Shown: positions 1 to 8,427, counted from the first letter of the stretch. The stretch is 64,000 bases of DNA from Gemmatimonadota bacterium (GCA_016871895.1 VHBO01000006.1:19489-83488); one strand, 5' to 3'. Numbers and translations: made by a program. The notes: generated by a model not told the origin, from the sequence alone.

Positions 1-586
1 TCCGGCGCCACATCGTCGTGGCCGGGAGATCGAGGCTGTCGACCGGGGTCGGATTCGGGGGACGGATGCGGCGGACCACCGAGCCTACGCCCTCGGTCGT
101 CGCGATCACGAGTGCGCCGCCGTCGAGGAGCGGGACGAGCGCGTCGGGCGTCTGGGGCGGCCGCCACGTCCACCGCTCGATGGGGGTGAGCCGCTGCAGC
201 GTGGTATCGGCGATCGTCGTGAAGACGGCGGCCCCCTCGGTCGCGATGAGCGGGCCGAGCGGCGCGGTGCCGAAGCGCTCCACTGCACCGACGCGCAGGC
301 TCATCCCGAACGGCCGCCCGCCGCTGTCCTGCGCGACGAGGGTCCCGAGATATTCGTCGAAGCCGAGCAGCGCCTGCGTGGGCGGGGCGGGCTCCCGAGA
401 CCGCCAGAGCACCGAGTCGCTGCCGGGACGGTGGACCGAGACAACCCCGCCGTCCGTCGGGACCTGCAGCAGGAGCGCCTCGAATCCACCGCCGCCGGCA
501 AGGGTCACGGGCGGCGGGGCATCATCGCCGCATGCGGTCAGCAGTGCGAGGGCGAGGTGGATCGAGCGGGAGGCGGGGCGGCGCAC
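1..586 (-). CDS. Lipoprotein, probably beta-propeller-like, truncated by window edge
   Basis: This is an open frame on the minus strand that runs off the left edge, so its C-terminus is missing; about 195 residues are visible. It starts at GTG 584-586, directly after an in-frame TAG, so no longer start exists. The N-terminus is a lipoprotein signal: two arginines, a short hydrophobic stretch and a lipobox LLTAC near residue 18, so the mature protein should be membrane-anchored through Cys. The rest has repeated short strands such as LLLQVPTDGG, ALLGFDEYLGTLVA and ALVIATTEGVGSVVRR, which recalls a beta-propeller, but no named domain is recognised. It begins 23 bp after the stop of the barrel fusion gene, and a TAGATT -10-like box lies 6 bp upstream. 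Confidence 0.6.
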   Translation of the reverse strand, partial: MRRPASRSIHLALALLTACGDDAPPPVTLAGGGGFEALLLQVPTDGGVVSVHRPGSDSVLWRSREPAPPTQALLGFDEYLGTLVAQDSGGRPFGMSLRVGAVERFGTAPLGPLIATEGAAVFTTIADTTLQRLTPIERWTWRPPQTPDALVPLLDGGALVIATTEGVGSVVRRIRPPNPTPVDSLDLPATTMWRR

Positions 587-592
587 CTAGGG

Positions 593-598
593 AATCTA
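593..598 (-). promoter_or_regulatory. -10-like TAGATT, 6 bp before GTG start
   Basis: TAGATT on the minus strand ends 6 bp before the GTG of the lipoprotein at 586. The same geometry recurs at 31838 (TAGATT), 49538 (TACCTT) and 49522 (TACTTT). It suggests a leaderless or near-leaderless transcript; no clear -35 is seen. Confidence 0.35.
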
Positions 599-609
599 GC
601 CGCCGCGGC

Positions 610-3600
610 TCAGAACGACTGCCCGAGGGTCCAGAACCAGTAGCCGTTCTTCAGCGAGCCGTCGCGCGGGATCGAGTAATCCCACCGAATCAGCGCGATG
701 TTGAAGAGGTTCATCCGCACGCCGAAGCCGTAGCTACGGAGCGGATAGCGCTGCGTCAGGAAGTCGTAGTTCGCCGGGCGCGTCGCCGAGATGCTCTGCC
801 CGCGCGACCACGCCATCCCGAAGTCGTAGAAGAAGAGCCCGTCGACGGGGGGCAGGGAGACCGGCAGCACCCCGAGGACGAAGCGACGGACGAGCGGGAA
901 GCGGAGCTCGACGTTGGCGAAGGCGACGCGGCTCCCGAGGAGCTGGGTCGCCTCGCACTGATTCGGGTCAGTCGCGGAGCCCGCGCAGTTCGACGTGTAC
1001 AGCTCACGGTCGTAGCCGCGCACGAAGTCGGGGCGGCCGATGAACTTTGGGAACTCCGTCTCGTCGGGACCGGCGGAGATGTTGAATGACACGCGGCTCG
1101 CGAGCGTGAGCAGGCTGAAGAGGATCGGGTCGTAGCGCCGGAGGTCGAGCCCATACGTGGTCCACGCGACGTTGCCGGCCAGTTTCTCGATCGACGCACG
1201 GTAGCGGTGCCCGAAGATCGCGCCCGTCCCGCTGAAGAGCGCGTTGTCCGAGACGTACGCGACGAACGGCGAGACATAGTTCAGCGAGCCGGCCCCGACG
1301 ATGGAGTCGATGTAGAAGCCGGTCGAGAGCCCGAGGTTGAGGTCAATCCCCTGGCTGATGTACATCAGCGACCGGTCGACGTTCTGGACATTCGCGCCGA
1401 CCTCGAACCGGGTGAATCGGTTGAGGGGGAAGATCCCGTTTGCGTACGCGGACCGGGCGATGAAGCGGGCGAGCACCTGCGTTTGCAGGAACTGTGCCCC
1501 ATTCCCCACCTGGCTGGCGCCCGCGAGGAAGAAATAGGGCATCTGCTGCGCCCCGAGCTGGTACTGCAGGCGGCCGCCGAGGTTCGTGTACTCCGCGAAG
1601 ACCTGGGCCTCACTGAGGCGACCGTTCACCCCACCGGCCAGCGCGAGGCGCTCATTCCCCACCATATCGGCGAGGACGATCGTCGTGCCGCCATAGACGC
1701 CGCGGCCGAAGTTGTCCTGCGCGTATCCCACCTGCGGGCGGGCGACGTACTCGGCCTTCAGCCGTCCCTCGTACCGGCTCGCCGTGAACGAGGCCGGGTC
1801 GGGAAGGGCCATCGTGCTGTCGAGGAGCGCGGCGACGGAGAGTCCGGCACGCTCGGTGCTCGGGAGCAGGCCGGCGGGGCGGAACCCCTCGGGGCCGCGG
1901 TACATCGCACGACGCCGCGTGGCGTTCGCGGTCGCCTTGCGGAGGGCGATGCTGTCGAGGATCTCCTGCGCTACCGCCGTCGCGCCGCCGCGCACGGGTG
2001 CCGCGGCGGTGGTGTCGACCGCCGCCACGACCGCGGGGGCGCGGTACGGCTCCTTCTTCAGCTCGCGCGGGTTCACGATGCTCCAGATCGTGAACTGCCC
2101 GTCATCGTGGTAGGTGAAGGCGAGCTTGTCCGCCTCGCGCGCCCACGTCATCACCGGGCTGATCTCCGTGATGGAGAGCACGCCACCGACGAACCGGGTG
2201 AGCTGATAGTGCTCACGCGTCCCGAGGTCGTAGAGGAAGATCTGCGCGATCCCCGTGCGGTCCGAGACGAAGGCGACCGACTGGCCGTCCGGCGCCCACT
2301 GGGGATTGATGTTCTTGCCGGCCTGCTCGGGGAGGACCTCGACCGTGCCACTCGTCAGGTCGAGGACGCTGATGCGCCACGCGCCGAGGGTGAGCGAGGC
2401 GAGGTCGGTCCGCGGCCCGCGCTCGCTGACGAAGGCGATGCGCTGCCCGTCGGGCGACCACTGGGGCATCAGGTCGCCGTAATGGTCGTTGGTGAGCCGG
2501 GTCAGGTTCCGCCCGTCGGCGTCGATCATATACAGGTCCGAAAACCCACCCGAGGCGCCGCTGAAGACGAGCTTGCGCCCGTCCGGCGACCAACTCGGTC
2601 CCATCATCGCCTGCAGGTCGGTGTCGAGGCGCCGCGCCACCTGCTTCCGGCGCACATCGTAGACGTAGAGGACGTCGCGACCGCGCCGCTGTGCGGTGAA
2701 GGCGAAGTAGCGCCCATCCGGCGAGAACGCGCCCTGCGAGTAGAGGTAGCGCAGCTCCTCGAATTCCGGATCGAGGGTGCTCTTCGTGAGCCGGGCGAGC
2801 CGCTTGCCGGTGGTCGCGTCCGCGAGGTAGAGGTCGAGGAACACCTCGGCGCGGAGGAGGCTCCCCGTCGAGATGTAGGCGATCTGCTTGCCGTCGGGGG
2901 AGAGCGACGGCGCGACGTAGACGGGGATCACGCCACCGGTGCGCCGCGCGTTCAGCAAGGGCGCCGCGGTGCGGCGCGGCCGCTCGAGCTGCGCGACCTG
3001 CGGGAGGTACCGCTGCTGCACCTCCTCGCGCCACTCCTCGCCGAGGTCCTCGAGGTCAAGCCCGAGGAAGCGACGGAAGGCCCGGTCCACGCCGACGCTC
3101 GCCGAGGCCCGGAGGATCTCGCCGACGACCTCGTCCCCCCAGCGGCGGCCGACGTACGACCAGAGCGCCTCGCCGAACCGGTACGGGAAGTAGAGGTCGG
3201 GGCGCTCCGTCATCTCCTCGACCGTCGGGATGTTGCCGTTCAACGCGGCGTCGCGGAGGATCGCGTCGGTGTAGGTGTGCGCGGGGCCGATCGACAGGTA
3301 CTCCGCCATCCCCTCGACGAACCAGAGCGGGGGATTCACCTGGGCGAGCCCCTGCAGATCGCCCGTCTGTCCACGGGCGAGGATGTCGTACTGGAAGACG
3401 TGCACCATCTCGTGCGTCAGGACGTGCTCCGCCTCCCCGAGGTCGCCGGAGAAAAAGAACATGTTCCGCTGGCGGAGCGCGTCGGTGACGCCCCCCGTGC
3501 CTTCGCCGAGGTCGCCGGTGACGTTGTTCTGCGCGAACTCGGTGCGCGACCCGTAGATGAGGATCGGCTTCCGCTCGCGGAACTCGTGCCCGAGGAGTCG

Positions 3601-3828
3601 GGAGAGTCGGGCGTACGACCGCTCCGCCATCTGCCCCGCGTACCGGGCTGCGGTCTCGAGCTCCGGGTAGTAGTGCACATCGAAGTGCTCGGTCTTCAGG
3701 ACCTGCCAGTCGAAGGTGCGGTACTGGACGTGGTTCTGCCCGAAGTAGCCCCCTTGGGCGCCGAGCGCGGGCGCGATCAGGGCGAGGAGGAGAGCGAGGG
3801 GGAGGCGGAACGACAGTCGAGGGCGCAC
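610..3828 (-). CDS. Exported HExxH peptidase-like / TolB-propeller / BamA-like barrel fusion
   Basis: A 1072-residue protein with three parts. After a signal peptide ending LGAQ (about residue 24) comes a gluzincin-type region with HEMVH at 139-143 and WFVEGMAEY at 170-177, whose Glu172 could be the third zinc ligand. The middle (about 290-560) has five WD40-like/TolB blades, each with SPDG or APDG followed by an IAF/FAF strand. The C-terminal ~350 residues are strand-rich and end in GQSF with a terminal Phe, like BamA/TamA (surface antigen D15) barrels. It is presumably an outer-membrane protein with a large periplasmic part, involved in envelope proteolysis or assembly; the exact role is unknown. 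GTG 3828 is chosen because it sits 7 bp after rsfS and begins right before the signal peptide; the frame stays open to 3945 inside rsfS. Confidence 0.8.
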   Translation of the reverse strand: MRPRLSFRLPLALLLALIAPALGAQGGYFGQNHVQYRTFDWQVLKTEHFDVHYYPELETAARYAGQMAERSYARLSRLLGHEFRERKPILIYGSRTEFAQNNVTGDLGEGTGGVTDALRQRNMFFFSGDLGEAEHVLTHEMVHVFQYDILARGQTGDLQGLAQVNPPLWFVEGMAEYLSIGPAHTYTDAILRDAALNGNIPTVEEMTERPDLYFPYRFGEALWSYVGRRWGDEVVGEILRASASVGVDRAFRRFLGLDLEDLGEEWREEVQQRYLPQVAQLERPRRTAAPLLNARRTGGVIPVYVAPSLSPDGKQIAYISTGSLLRAEVFLDLYLADATTGKRLARLTKSTLDPEFEELRYLYSQGAFSPDGRYFAFTAQRRGRDVLYVYDVRRKQVARRLDTDLQAMMGPSWSPDGRKLVFSGASGGFSDLYMIDADGRNLTRLTNDHYGDLMPQWSPDGQRIAFVSERGPRTDLASLTLGAWRISVLDLTSGTVEVLPEQAGKNINPQWAPDGQSVAFVSDRTGIAQIFLYDLGTREHYQLTRFVGGVLSITEISPVMTWAREADKLAFTYHDDGQFTIWSIVNPRELKKEPYRAPAVVAAVDTTAAAPVRGGATAVAQEILDSIALRKATANATRRRAMYRGPEGFRPAGLLPSTERAGLSVAALLDSTMALPDPASFTASRYEGRLKAEYVARPQVGYAQDNFGRGVYGGTTIVLADMVGNERLALAGGVNGRLSEAQVFAEYTNLGGRLQYQLGAQQMPYFFLAGASQVGNGAQFLQTQVLARFIARSAYANGIFPLNRFTRFEVGANVQNVDRSLMYISQGIDLNLGLSTGFYIDSIVGAGSLNYVSPFVAYVSDNALFSGTGAIFGHRYRASIEKLAGNVAWTTYGLDLRRYDPILFSLLTLASRVSFNISAGPDETEFPKFIGRPDFVRGYDRELYTSNCAGSATDPNQCEATQLLGSRVAFANVELRFPLVRRFVLGVLPVSLPPVDGLFFYDFGMAWSRGQSISATRPANYDFLTQRYPLRSYGFGVRMNLFNIALIRWDYSIPRDGSLKNGYWFWTLGQSF

Positions 3829-3835
3829 GCGAAGG

Positions 3836-4204
3836 TCACGCGGAGGGAGCGGGGAGCGGGACGACGGCGGCGTCGCCCCAGAGGCGTTCGAGCTGGTAGT
3901 AGGAGCGCAGCGACGGGTGGAATAGGTGCACGACGACGTCGACATAGTCGAGGAGGACCCAGCGGCCCTGCTCGAGCCCCTCCACCGAATGGACGGTCAT
4001 CCCCTCGGCCTTCAACCGGTCGAGTACGTGCTCGGCGGTCGCGCGGACGTGCGTATCCGAGGTCCCGCTGGCCACGAGGAAGTAGTCGGCCATATCGGTG
4101 ACTCCCCGGAGGTCGAGTAGGGTCACATCGACCGCCTTCTGATCGGAGAGGACGGTCGCGGCCTGGCGGGCGACCTGCAGGACGGCAGCGGGAGCGGAGA
4201 CCAC
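3836..4204 (-). CDS. rsfS: Ribosomal silencing factor RsfS
   Basis: A 122-residue RsfS/Iojap/YbeB family protein. The family binds ribosomal protein L14 and blocks subunit joining when nutrients are scarce. Diagnostic blocks are LDLRGVTDMADYFLVASG, the DTHVRATAEHVLDRL helix and a C-terminal YVDVVVHLFHPSLRSYYQLE, in the usual order and at the usual length. The start is a GTG at 4204 with only a weak Shine-Dalgarno, so it could lie a few codons further in. The gene lies between the rpsF operon terminator and the outer-membrane fusion gene on the same strand, and may be co-transcribed with the latter (7 bp spacing). Confidence 0.9.
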   Translation of the reverse strand: MVSAPAAVLQVARQAATVLSDQKAVDVTLLDLRGVTDMADYFLVASGTSDTHVRATAEHVLDRLKAEGMTVHSVEGLEQGRWVLLDYVDVVVHLFHPSLRSYYQLERLWGDAAVVPLPAPSA

Positions 4205-4288
4205 GGAGAGACTCGGGTGGGTGGTGGAGCGAACCCGGGATGGGTCGAAAGGTTCCGTCAGGGGCGGAGCGATGCAAGCGCGGGGAGG

Positions 4289-4329
4289 GCCGAAGGGGCG
4301 GCCCCGCCTCGCGGGACCGCCCCTTCGGC
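4289..4329 (-). terminator. Strong hairpin after rplI
   Basis: An inverted repeat of 13 bp (GCCGAAGGGGCGG, 4289-4301, with its complement 4317-4329) continues after one mismatch into 5 more pairs (CCCGC/GCGGG) closed by a 3-nt loop. It lies 20 bp after the rplI stop on the minus strand. There is no T-tract, so it may work as a hairpin-only or Rho-assisted terminator of the rpsF operon. Confidence 0.7.
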
Positions 4330-4349
4330 TGCCGCCCGTGGGGCCGGAC

Positions 4350-4796
4350 TCAGGCCTTGATGACCCAGACCTTGATCTCGGGCTTCACGTCGGCGTGCAG
4401 CCGGATCGGCACCTTGTAGACACCGAGCGCTTTGATCGGCTCGTGGAGGTCGATCATCCGCTTCTCGACCTCGGTGAAGCCCTGCGCCTCGAGCTGGTGT
4501 GCGATGTCCGTCGCGGTGACCGAGCCGAAGAGCTTCCCTTCCTCGCCGACCTTCGCGGAGAAGGTGAGGGAGACCTCCGCGAGCCGGTCCGCGATGGTTT
4601 GCGCCGCGGCGCGGCGCGCGTTCTCGGCGGCTTCGAGCCGCTCCTTCTCCTGCGCGATGCGCTTCTTGTTCCCGGGGGTCGCCTCGAAGGCGACGCCGCG
4701 CGGGAGGAGGAAGTTCCGGGCATAGCCCGAGGACACCTCCACGATGTCCCCGGGGTGCCCGAGGTTGTCGACCGCCTGCCGAAGGATGACTTCCAT
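4350..4796 (-). CDS. rplI: 50S ribosomal protein L9
   Basis: A 148-residue L9, the normal length. The N-terminal rRNA-binding domain is clear: MEVILRQAVDNLGHPGDIVEV, then the GYARNFLLPRG signature. A long connecting helix rich in Lys, Glu and Arg and the C-terminal domain (LFGSVTATDIAHQL, HADVKPEIKVWVI) follow. ATG 4796 is chosen because the conserved L9 N-terminus begins there, although the frame is open for five more codons upstream. It is the last gene of rpsF-rpsR-DUF2232-rplI, 4 bp after the DUF2232 gene, and is followed by a strong hairpin. Confidence 0.96.
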   Translation of the reverse strand: MEVILRQAVDNLGHPGDIVEVSSGYARNFLLPRGVAFEATPGNKKRIAQEKERLEAAENARRAAAQTIADRLAEVSLTFSAKVGEEGKLFGSVTATDIAHQLEAQGFTEVEKRMIDLHEPIKALGVYKVPIRLHADVKPEIKVWVIKA

Positions 4797-4800
4797 TGTT

Positions 4801-5829
4801 TCACTCCACACGTTGGGATTCTCGCCGCGGGTCGCGGCGCCAGACGAACCAGGTGTCGCCGAGCCCGAGCCCGACCGCCACCGCCCCGATCACCGGCCAG
4901 AAGAGCAGGGTGAGGACCCCCCACGCCACCTTCTGCCACCATCCCGGTGCCAGGAACCACACCATCACGCCCACCCCGCGGATCGCGTAGAGGGCGCCGA
5001 AGACCACGAGCAGATTCCCTCCCCCCTGCTGGACGAGACCGCCGCCGGGCAGGGCGACGAGCGCGAGCCCGAGGACGACGCCCCAGACGACACGATCGTC
5101 GAACCGGAAGCGACGTAGCGGCGACATCGGCGGACCGACCCGCCGCCGCCCGAGCCGGTGCACCAGCGCCCACGACAGCGCGAGGAGCAGGAGCGACTGA
5201 AGCACGACGAGGGCGGGGAAGAGCGGCCGGACCCTCGCGGGCCAGGTGCCGAGCTGACGCTCCACCTCGGTCGCCATCTCCGCCCACGCCGGCGACGAGG
5301 TCGCCAGCTCCTGCCAGGCGGTCGTGGCGGTCATCGCCTGCCACTCACGGCTTGCCGAGAGGGACCGGGCGCCGAGCTCCTCGCCGACGGCGGTGACGGC
5401 GCCGGCGAGCCCGCCCGGTGCGATTGTCAGGACCAGCAGCGTCGCCGCTCCGGCCACTCCCACGCTCCACGCTGCCTGCGTCAGCATCGGCCGATCGGGC
5501 CAGCGGACGAGACGTGCGGTGAAGGCGAGGGCGAGAAGCAGGAGCCACCCGCCGGCGAGGGGCGCGAACGCCCCACCCACCTGCAGGAGCCGCCAGAGGA
5601 GGGCCGCCGCCGTCGTGCACCAGAAGATCGGCAGGACGGGGAATCCTCCCTCGCGCCGCCATCCCGCGAGCGCCGCGGCCGCGACGAGCGGGGCCAACGC
5701 CACCAACGGGACGGTGAAGGGAATCAGGATGCGAAACAGCGGGACCTGCCCGAGATACGAGAGGAGGATCAGGATGCCCAATGGGGCCCAGATCCCACGC
5801 TCCCGCGGCGGCTCGACGTGCTCCGCCAC
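4801..5829 (-). CDS. DUF2232 (YybS-like) integral membrane protein
   Basis: A 342-residue polytopic membrane protein with about eight hydrophobic segments, for example LGILILLSYLGQVPLF near the N-terminus, GGWLLLLALAFTARLV, FPALVVLQSLLLLALSWALV and WGVVLGLALVALPGG. A soluble helical stretch (about 165-205) separates the two halves. The pattern and the position between rpsR and rplI match the DUF2232/YybS family, often found in this ribosomal neighbourhood, whose function is not established. It is tightly packed with rpsR (11 bp) and rplI (4 bp), so it should be co-transcribed with them. Confidence 0.75.
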   Translation of the reverse strand: MAEHVEPPRERGIWAPLGILILLSYLGQVPLFRILIPFTVPLVALAPLVAAAALAGWRREGGFPVLPIFWCTTAAALLWRLLQVGGAFAPLAGGWLLLLALAFTARLVRWPDRPMLTQAAWSVGVAGAATLLVLTIAPGGLAGAVTAVGEELGARSLSASREWQAMTATTAWQELATSSPAWAEMATEVERQLGTWPARVRPLFPALVVLQSLLLLALSWALVHRLGRRRVGPPMSPLRRFRFDDRVVWGVVLGLALVALPGGGLVQQGGGNLLVVFGALYAIRGVGVMVWFLAPGWWQKVAWGVLTLLFWPVIGAVAVGLGLGDTWFVWRRDPRRESQRVE

Positions 5830-5840
5830 GCCGACCTCGG

Positions 5841-6065
5841 TTACTGCGCCGACTGGCTGCGGGTGTACGGGAGCAGCGCGAGGTAGCGGGCCTTCTTGAT
5901 CGCCTTCGCGAGCTGCCGCTGATGGCGCGCATCGACCCCGCTCAGCCGGCTCGGGAGGATCTTCCCGGTGTCGGTGATGAAGCGGGAGAGGAAACGCTCA
6001 TCCTTGTAATCGATGAAGCGGATGCCGGCCTCGGTGACCGGGCAGACCTTTCGGGAACGGCGCAT
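5841..6065 (-). CDS. rpsR: 30S ribosomal protein S18
   Basis: A 74-residue S18 at normal length. It has the conserved core [19 protein letters not shown] followed by [20 protein letters not shown] and [12 protein letters not shown]18 pairs with S6 on the platform of the 30S subunit. The N-terminal [10 protein letters not shown] has one Cys, but no full zinc ribbon is evident. The start is 3 bp after the rpsF stop, so translation is probably coupled. Confidence 0.97.
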   Translation of the reverse strand: MRRSRKVCPVTEAGIRFIDYKDERFLSRFITDTGKILPSRLSGVDARHQRQLAKAIKKARYLALLPYTRSQSAQ

Positions 6066-6068
6066 GGG

Positions 6069-6434
6069 TTACTCCTCGTCCTCGTCGTCGTCGGCATCGC
6101 GCGCCCGGCGGGCGGCGAGCTGCTCCTCGGTCATCGGCGGCGCGCCGAGCTCGTGCTCGTGCACCGAGACCAGGTAGCGGATGACCCCATCGTCGAGCTT
6201 GAGCGCGCGCTCGAACTCCGGCAGGGCCGCGGCATCGGCGTGGAACCGGGCGACGACGTAGTAGGCCGTCTCCTTGGTGCCGATCTTGTAGGCGAGCTGG
6301 CGCCGGCCCCAGTGATCGAGGGTGATGGGCGCGGTGGTGCCGAGGAGCGCGTGGTACTTCTCCAGCTTCTCGGCGATGGCGGTGTCTTCGAGTCCGGCGT
6401 CGAAGATGTACACCGCCTCGTATTCACGAGACAA
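6069..6434 (-). CDS. rpsF: 30S ribosomal protein S6
   Basis: A 121-residue S6. The conserved start REYEAVYIFDAGL, the central HWGRRQLAYKIGTKETAYYV and the strand GVIRYLVSVHE are all present, and the C-terminus is acidic (DADDDEDEE). The frame is open far upstream, but the start is a TTG at 6434: an excellent Shine-Dalgarno AGGGAGGA (6443-6450) lies 8 bases before it and the S6 family N-terminus begins there. It is the first gene of the rpsF-rpsR-DUF2232-rplI operon; no ssb gene lies between rpsF and rpsR here. The roughly 200 bp upstream (6451-6643) hold no other gene. Confidence 0.95.
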   Translation of the reverse strand: MSREYEAVYIFDAGLEDTAIAEKLEKYHALLGTTAPITLDHWGRRQLAYKIGTKETAYYVVARFHADAAALPEFERALKLDDGVIRYLVSVHEHELGAPPMTEEQLAARRARDADDDEDEE

Positions 6435-6643
6435 TGTGGCAATCCTCCCTTTGGTCGTGATCGCCCCCCGCGGGTTGCCGACGCGGGAGGAGAGCGGGGC
6501 TGATCCGCCGACGGACGTCGGCGCGGGACCCCGGATGTGAACAGCCGATAAGTCTACCCGAACACGCCCAGCCGGGTCAACCGGCCTCGCCTGGGGCTGG
6601 GTCAGGGCCGCCCCCGGCGTTCGACGAGGGACGCCCAAGCGGC

Positions 6644-7498
6644 CTACGGGAGCCGGCGCAGCCCGCGCTCCGCCGCCAGCACCCCGAAGCTCGGCGCCGG
6701 GTTCCCGGCGAGCACCCCTTGCCACGCCGCCTGAGCCTCAGCCGCTCGACTATTCGCGGCGTGCCACTGCCCCATCCCGTTCCCGATCGTCTGGCGCTCC
6801 AGCACGCTCGCGTCGGCGGGGAGCAGACGCTCCGCGGGAAGCGCGCCCTTCATCCAGAGCAGGAGCCGGTGGTAGCTCCCGTTCTCGATGATGTCCCAGG
6901 CTGGGTCGATCGGGGCGAGCACCTGCGCAACCTCCGCGCGGCGCCCGAGGTGCGCCAGCGAGAGCACCCACCAGTAGGTCGCGGCCACGCGCTGGTCGAG
7001 GTTCGACGCCACGCGGGCATCTTCCGCCCAGATCGGCTCGGCGAGGGCGAAGTCCCCATCGAGGAAGTAGGCCAACGCGAGGTGGTAGCGGATGTTGGAG
7101 TGCAGCGAGCTCGTCGGGATGCCCCGCGCGTTCGGCTGACCGTCGGGCTCGACGACATCGGGCCAGGCTCGGACCACGTCCCACGCGCGCTCTAGGTCTG
7201 CGCGCGCACGGCGCGTATCGCGGATCGAGAGGAAGCGGTGACCGCGATGGCGGAGGAGGAACGGGGACTCGGGGTGGCGCTGCAGCCCGAGCGTAAAGAG
7301 ATCGATCGCGCGCTGGTAGGCGCCGGTGTAGCCGATGCGGCGCCCGAGCCAGATCAGCGCGTCTCGGTCCTGGGGCGCCCGGTCGTACGCCACCTGGGCG
7401 GCGGCGAGGTCGGGCGGGATGGGGAAGGTGGGGTCCTGTGCCGCGAGGCGGACGAGGGGGACCGCCGATGCCACAAGTGTCGTTATGAAAAGCTGCAT
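6644..7498 (-). CDS. Exported tetratricopeptide-like protein
   Basis: A 284-residue protein with a signal peptide (MQLFITTLVASAVPLVRLAAQ, cleavage near AAQ) and a helical-repeat body. TPR-like helix pairs include DALIWLGRRIGYTGAYQRAIDLF, SPFLLRHRGHRFLSIRDTRRARADLERA and NIRYHLALAYFLDGDFALAEPIW. It is probably a periplasmic TPR scaffold; the specific partner is unknown. ATG 7498 is chosen because the signal peptide starts there. The composition is GC-rich like the rest of the chromosome, in contrast to the island beginning just upstream. A TATAAT -10 lies at 7547-7552 on the same strand. Confidence 0.7.
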   Translation of the reverse strand: MQLFITTLVASAVPLVRLAAQDPTFPIPPDLAAAQVAYDRAPQDRDALIWLGRRIGYTGAYQRAIDLFTLGLQRHPESPFLLRHRGHRFLSIRDTRRARADLERAWDVVRAWPDVVEPDGQPNARGIPTSSLHSNIRYHLALAYFLDGDFALAEPIWAEDARVASNLDQRVAATYWWVLSLAHLGRRAEVAQVLAPIDPAWDIIENGSYHRLLLWMKGALPAERLLPADASVLERQTIGNGMGQWHAANSRAAEAQAAWQGVLAGNPAPSFGVLAAERGLRRLP

Positions 7499-7546
7499 CG
7501 AAAAATCTGAAGAGGACCGACTACGTGGCGGCACTGTGCTAGGAAT

Positions 7547-7552
7547 ATTATA
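7547..7552 (-). promoter_or_regulatory. -10 TATAAT for TPR gene
   Basis: A consensus TATAAT on the minus strand, 48 bp upstream of the ATG at 7498. No convincing -35 is seen at the right spacing. Confidence 0.35.
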
Positions 7553-7608
7553 CCTGCGGGCAACCCAAGCAGCTTAACATGGCAAGATAGTCGTACTGAA
7601 AAGCCCAA

Positions 7609-7629
7609 ACCGTGGCTAGCAACCACGGT
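7609..7629. other. Perfect 7-bp stem-loop
   Basis: ACCGTGG (7609-7615) and CCACGGT (7623-7629) form a perfect stem around the 7-base loop CTAGCAA. The shape recalls an anticodon arm, but no tRNA arms surround it. It could be a small RNA element, a regulator site or a remnant of an integration target. Confidence 0.35.
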
Positions 7630-7705
7630 CGAAGTGAAAATAACGGTGAGCTATTTCATGAACGGTCACGGGGCTTGCGTTCCCGAGTATCTGGGATCCG
7701 AATTA

Positions 7706-7711
7706 TATAAT
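7706..7711 (+). promoter_or_regulatory. -10 TATAAT for island operon
   Basis: A consensus TATAAT, 53 bp upstream of the ATG at 7765. No good -35 is visible 16-18 bp upstream, so the promoter is supported by the -10 alone. Confidence 0.4.
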
Positions 7712-7764
7712 GTAGATGGATCTCTCAAAAACCTTTGGCTCCCAATACACATCACGAGGTGAAC

Positions 7765-8427
7765 ATGAGTGAACACAGCCCTTCACGTCGAATACTGCTT
7801 CTCTGTGTGGCCATGCTAGGAGGAAGCATGTTACCAGCTCAGCAGGTAGTCAGTGGGGTGATCCCAGGTCAGACGAATGAGCAAACGGCGGTCGCGATCG
7901 TAAAGCTCGACGGTCTCGATATCGAGTTCGGGGAGGATGGAGATTGGAACAAGATGTACGCCACCTATCGGCAACCTGTCGCCTTCCCAGATCGCCAGGG
8001 TTTTCGCCGCGCGTACACCATAGCAGAGGAGCGCGCGAAAGCTCAAGTCAGCCGATTCATCTCTCAGCAAGTGCAGTCTGAGCGATTGGTCACACAGGTC
8101 GACAGTTCCTTACAGCTCGCTCAAAGGAGCCAGGTTGGCGAGGCGGATGCAATTTCGAAATCCACGCAGCGGACCACGGTCGAGTCGGTCAGAGAATTCA
8201 CGAGATCTTTTTCTGAGGCGACGCTCCGGGGGTTGACCGTCGTCGAGCAGGGATACGACGAGGCCGCTGAAGAGGTATGGGTCACCGTCGGGCTCTCGAA
8301 GTCTACGATTCAAATCTCGAATCGCCTTCGCTCTGCGCTGCAGGCACCATCCGCCCCCGAATCGGGTGAGAAGCGTAGCGGAGGCACGTCCCCGCAAGCT
8401 GAAGCAACCCGGCGTAAGATTCCGTAA
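7765..8427 (+). CDS. Exported protein of AT-rich island, LPP20-like
   Basis: A 220-residue exported protein. ATG 7765 is preferred over an in-frame ATG at 7735 because a Shine-Dalgarno GAGGTG lies 2 bases before it and a signal peptide follows (RRILLLCVAMLGGSMLPAQQ). The mature part has RRAYTIAEERAKAQVSRFIS, then a coiled amphipathic region and LRGLTVVEQGYDEAAEEVWVTVGLS. The order (alpha helix of A/R repeats followed by V-x-V strands) resembles LPP20-type lipoprotein domains, but this is a weak resemblance. Codon use is less GC-biased than in neighbouring housekeeping genes. It is the first gene of a probable three-gene unit. Confidence 0.65.
   Translation: MSEHSPSRRILLLCVAMLGGSMLPAQQVVSGVIPGQTNEQTAVAIVKLDGLDIEFGEDGDWNKMYATYRQPVAFPDRQGFRRAYTIAEERAKAQVSRFISQQVQSERLVTQVDSSLQLAQRSQVGEADAISKSTQRTTVESVREFTRSFSEATLRGLTVVEQGYDEAAEEVWVTVGLSKSTIQISNRLRSALQAPSAPESGEKRSGGTSPQAEATRRKIP

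Larger units (their letters stand above)
7499..7764. other. AT-rich divergent intergenic region (266 bp)
   Basis: This is the longest gene-free stretch of the window, between the TPR gene (minus) and the island genes (plus). It is much richer in A and T than its surroundings. It contains TATAAT boxes for both directions (7547-7552 minus, 7706-7711 plus) and a perfect 7-bp stem with a 7-base loop at 7609-7629. No tRNA or coding region was recognised in it. Confidence 0.6.

Noticed and set aside
1207..4101. Very long open frame on the plus strand opposite the barrel fusion gene
   Set aside because: Its composition is that of a GC-rich antisense shadow (Arg, Glu, Val, Asp-rich, no domain), while the minus-strand frame has a signal peptide, propeller motifs and a barrel.
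4204..4349. Possible riboswitch between rplI and rsfS
   Set aside because: The structure is a simple strong hairpin right after rplI and shows no riboswitch core motif.
7609..7629. tRNA or tRNA fragment
   Set aside because: Only an anticodon-arm-like hairpin is present; no acceptor, D or T arm can be drawn around it.
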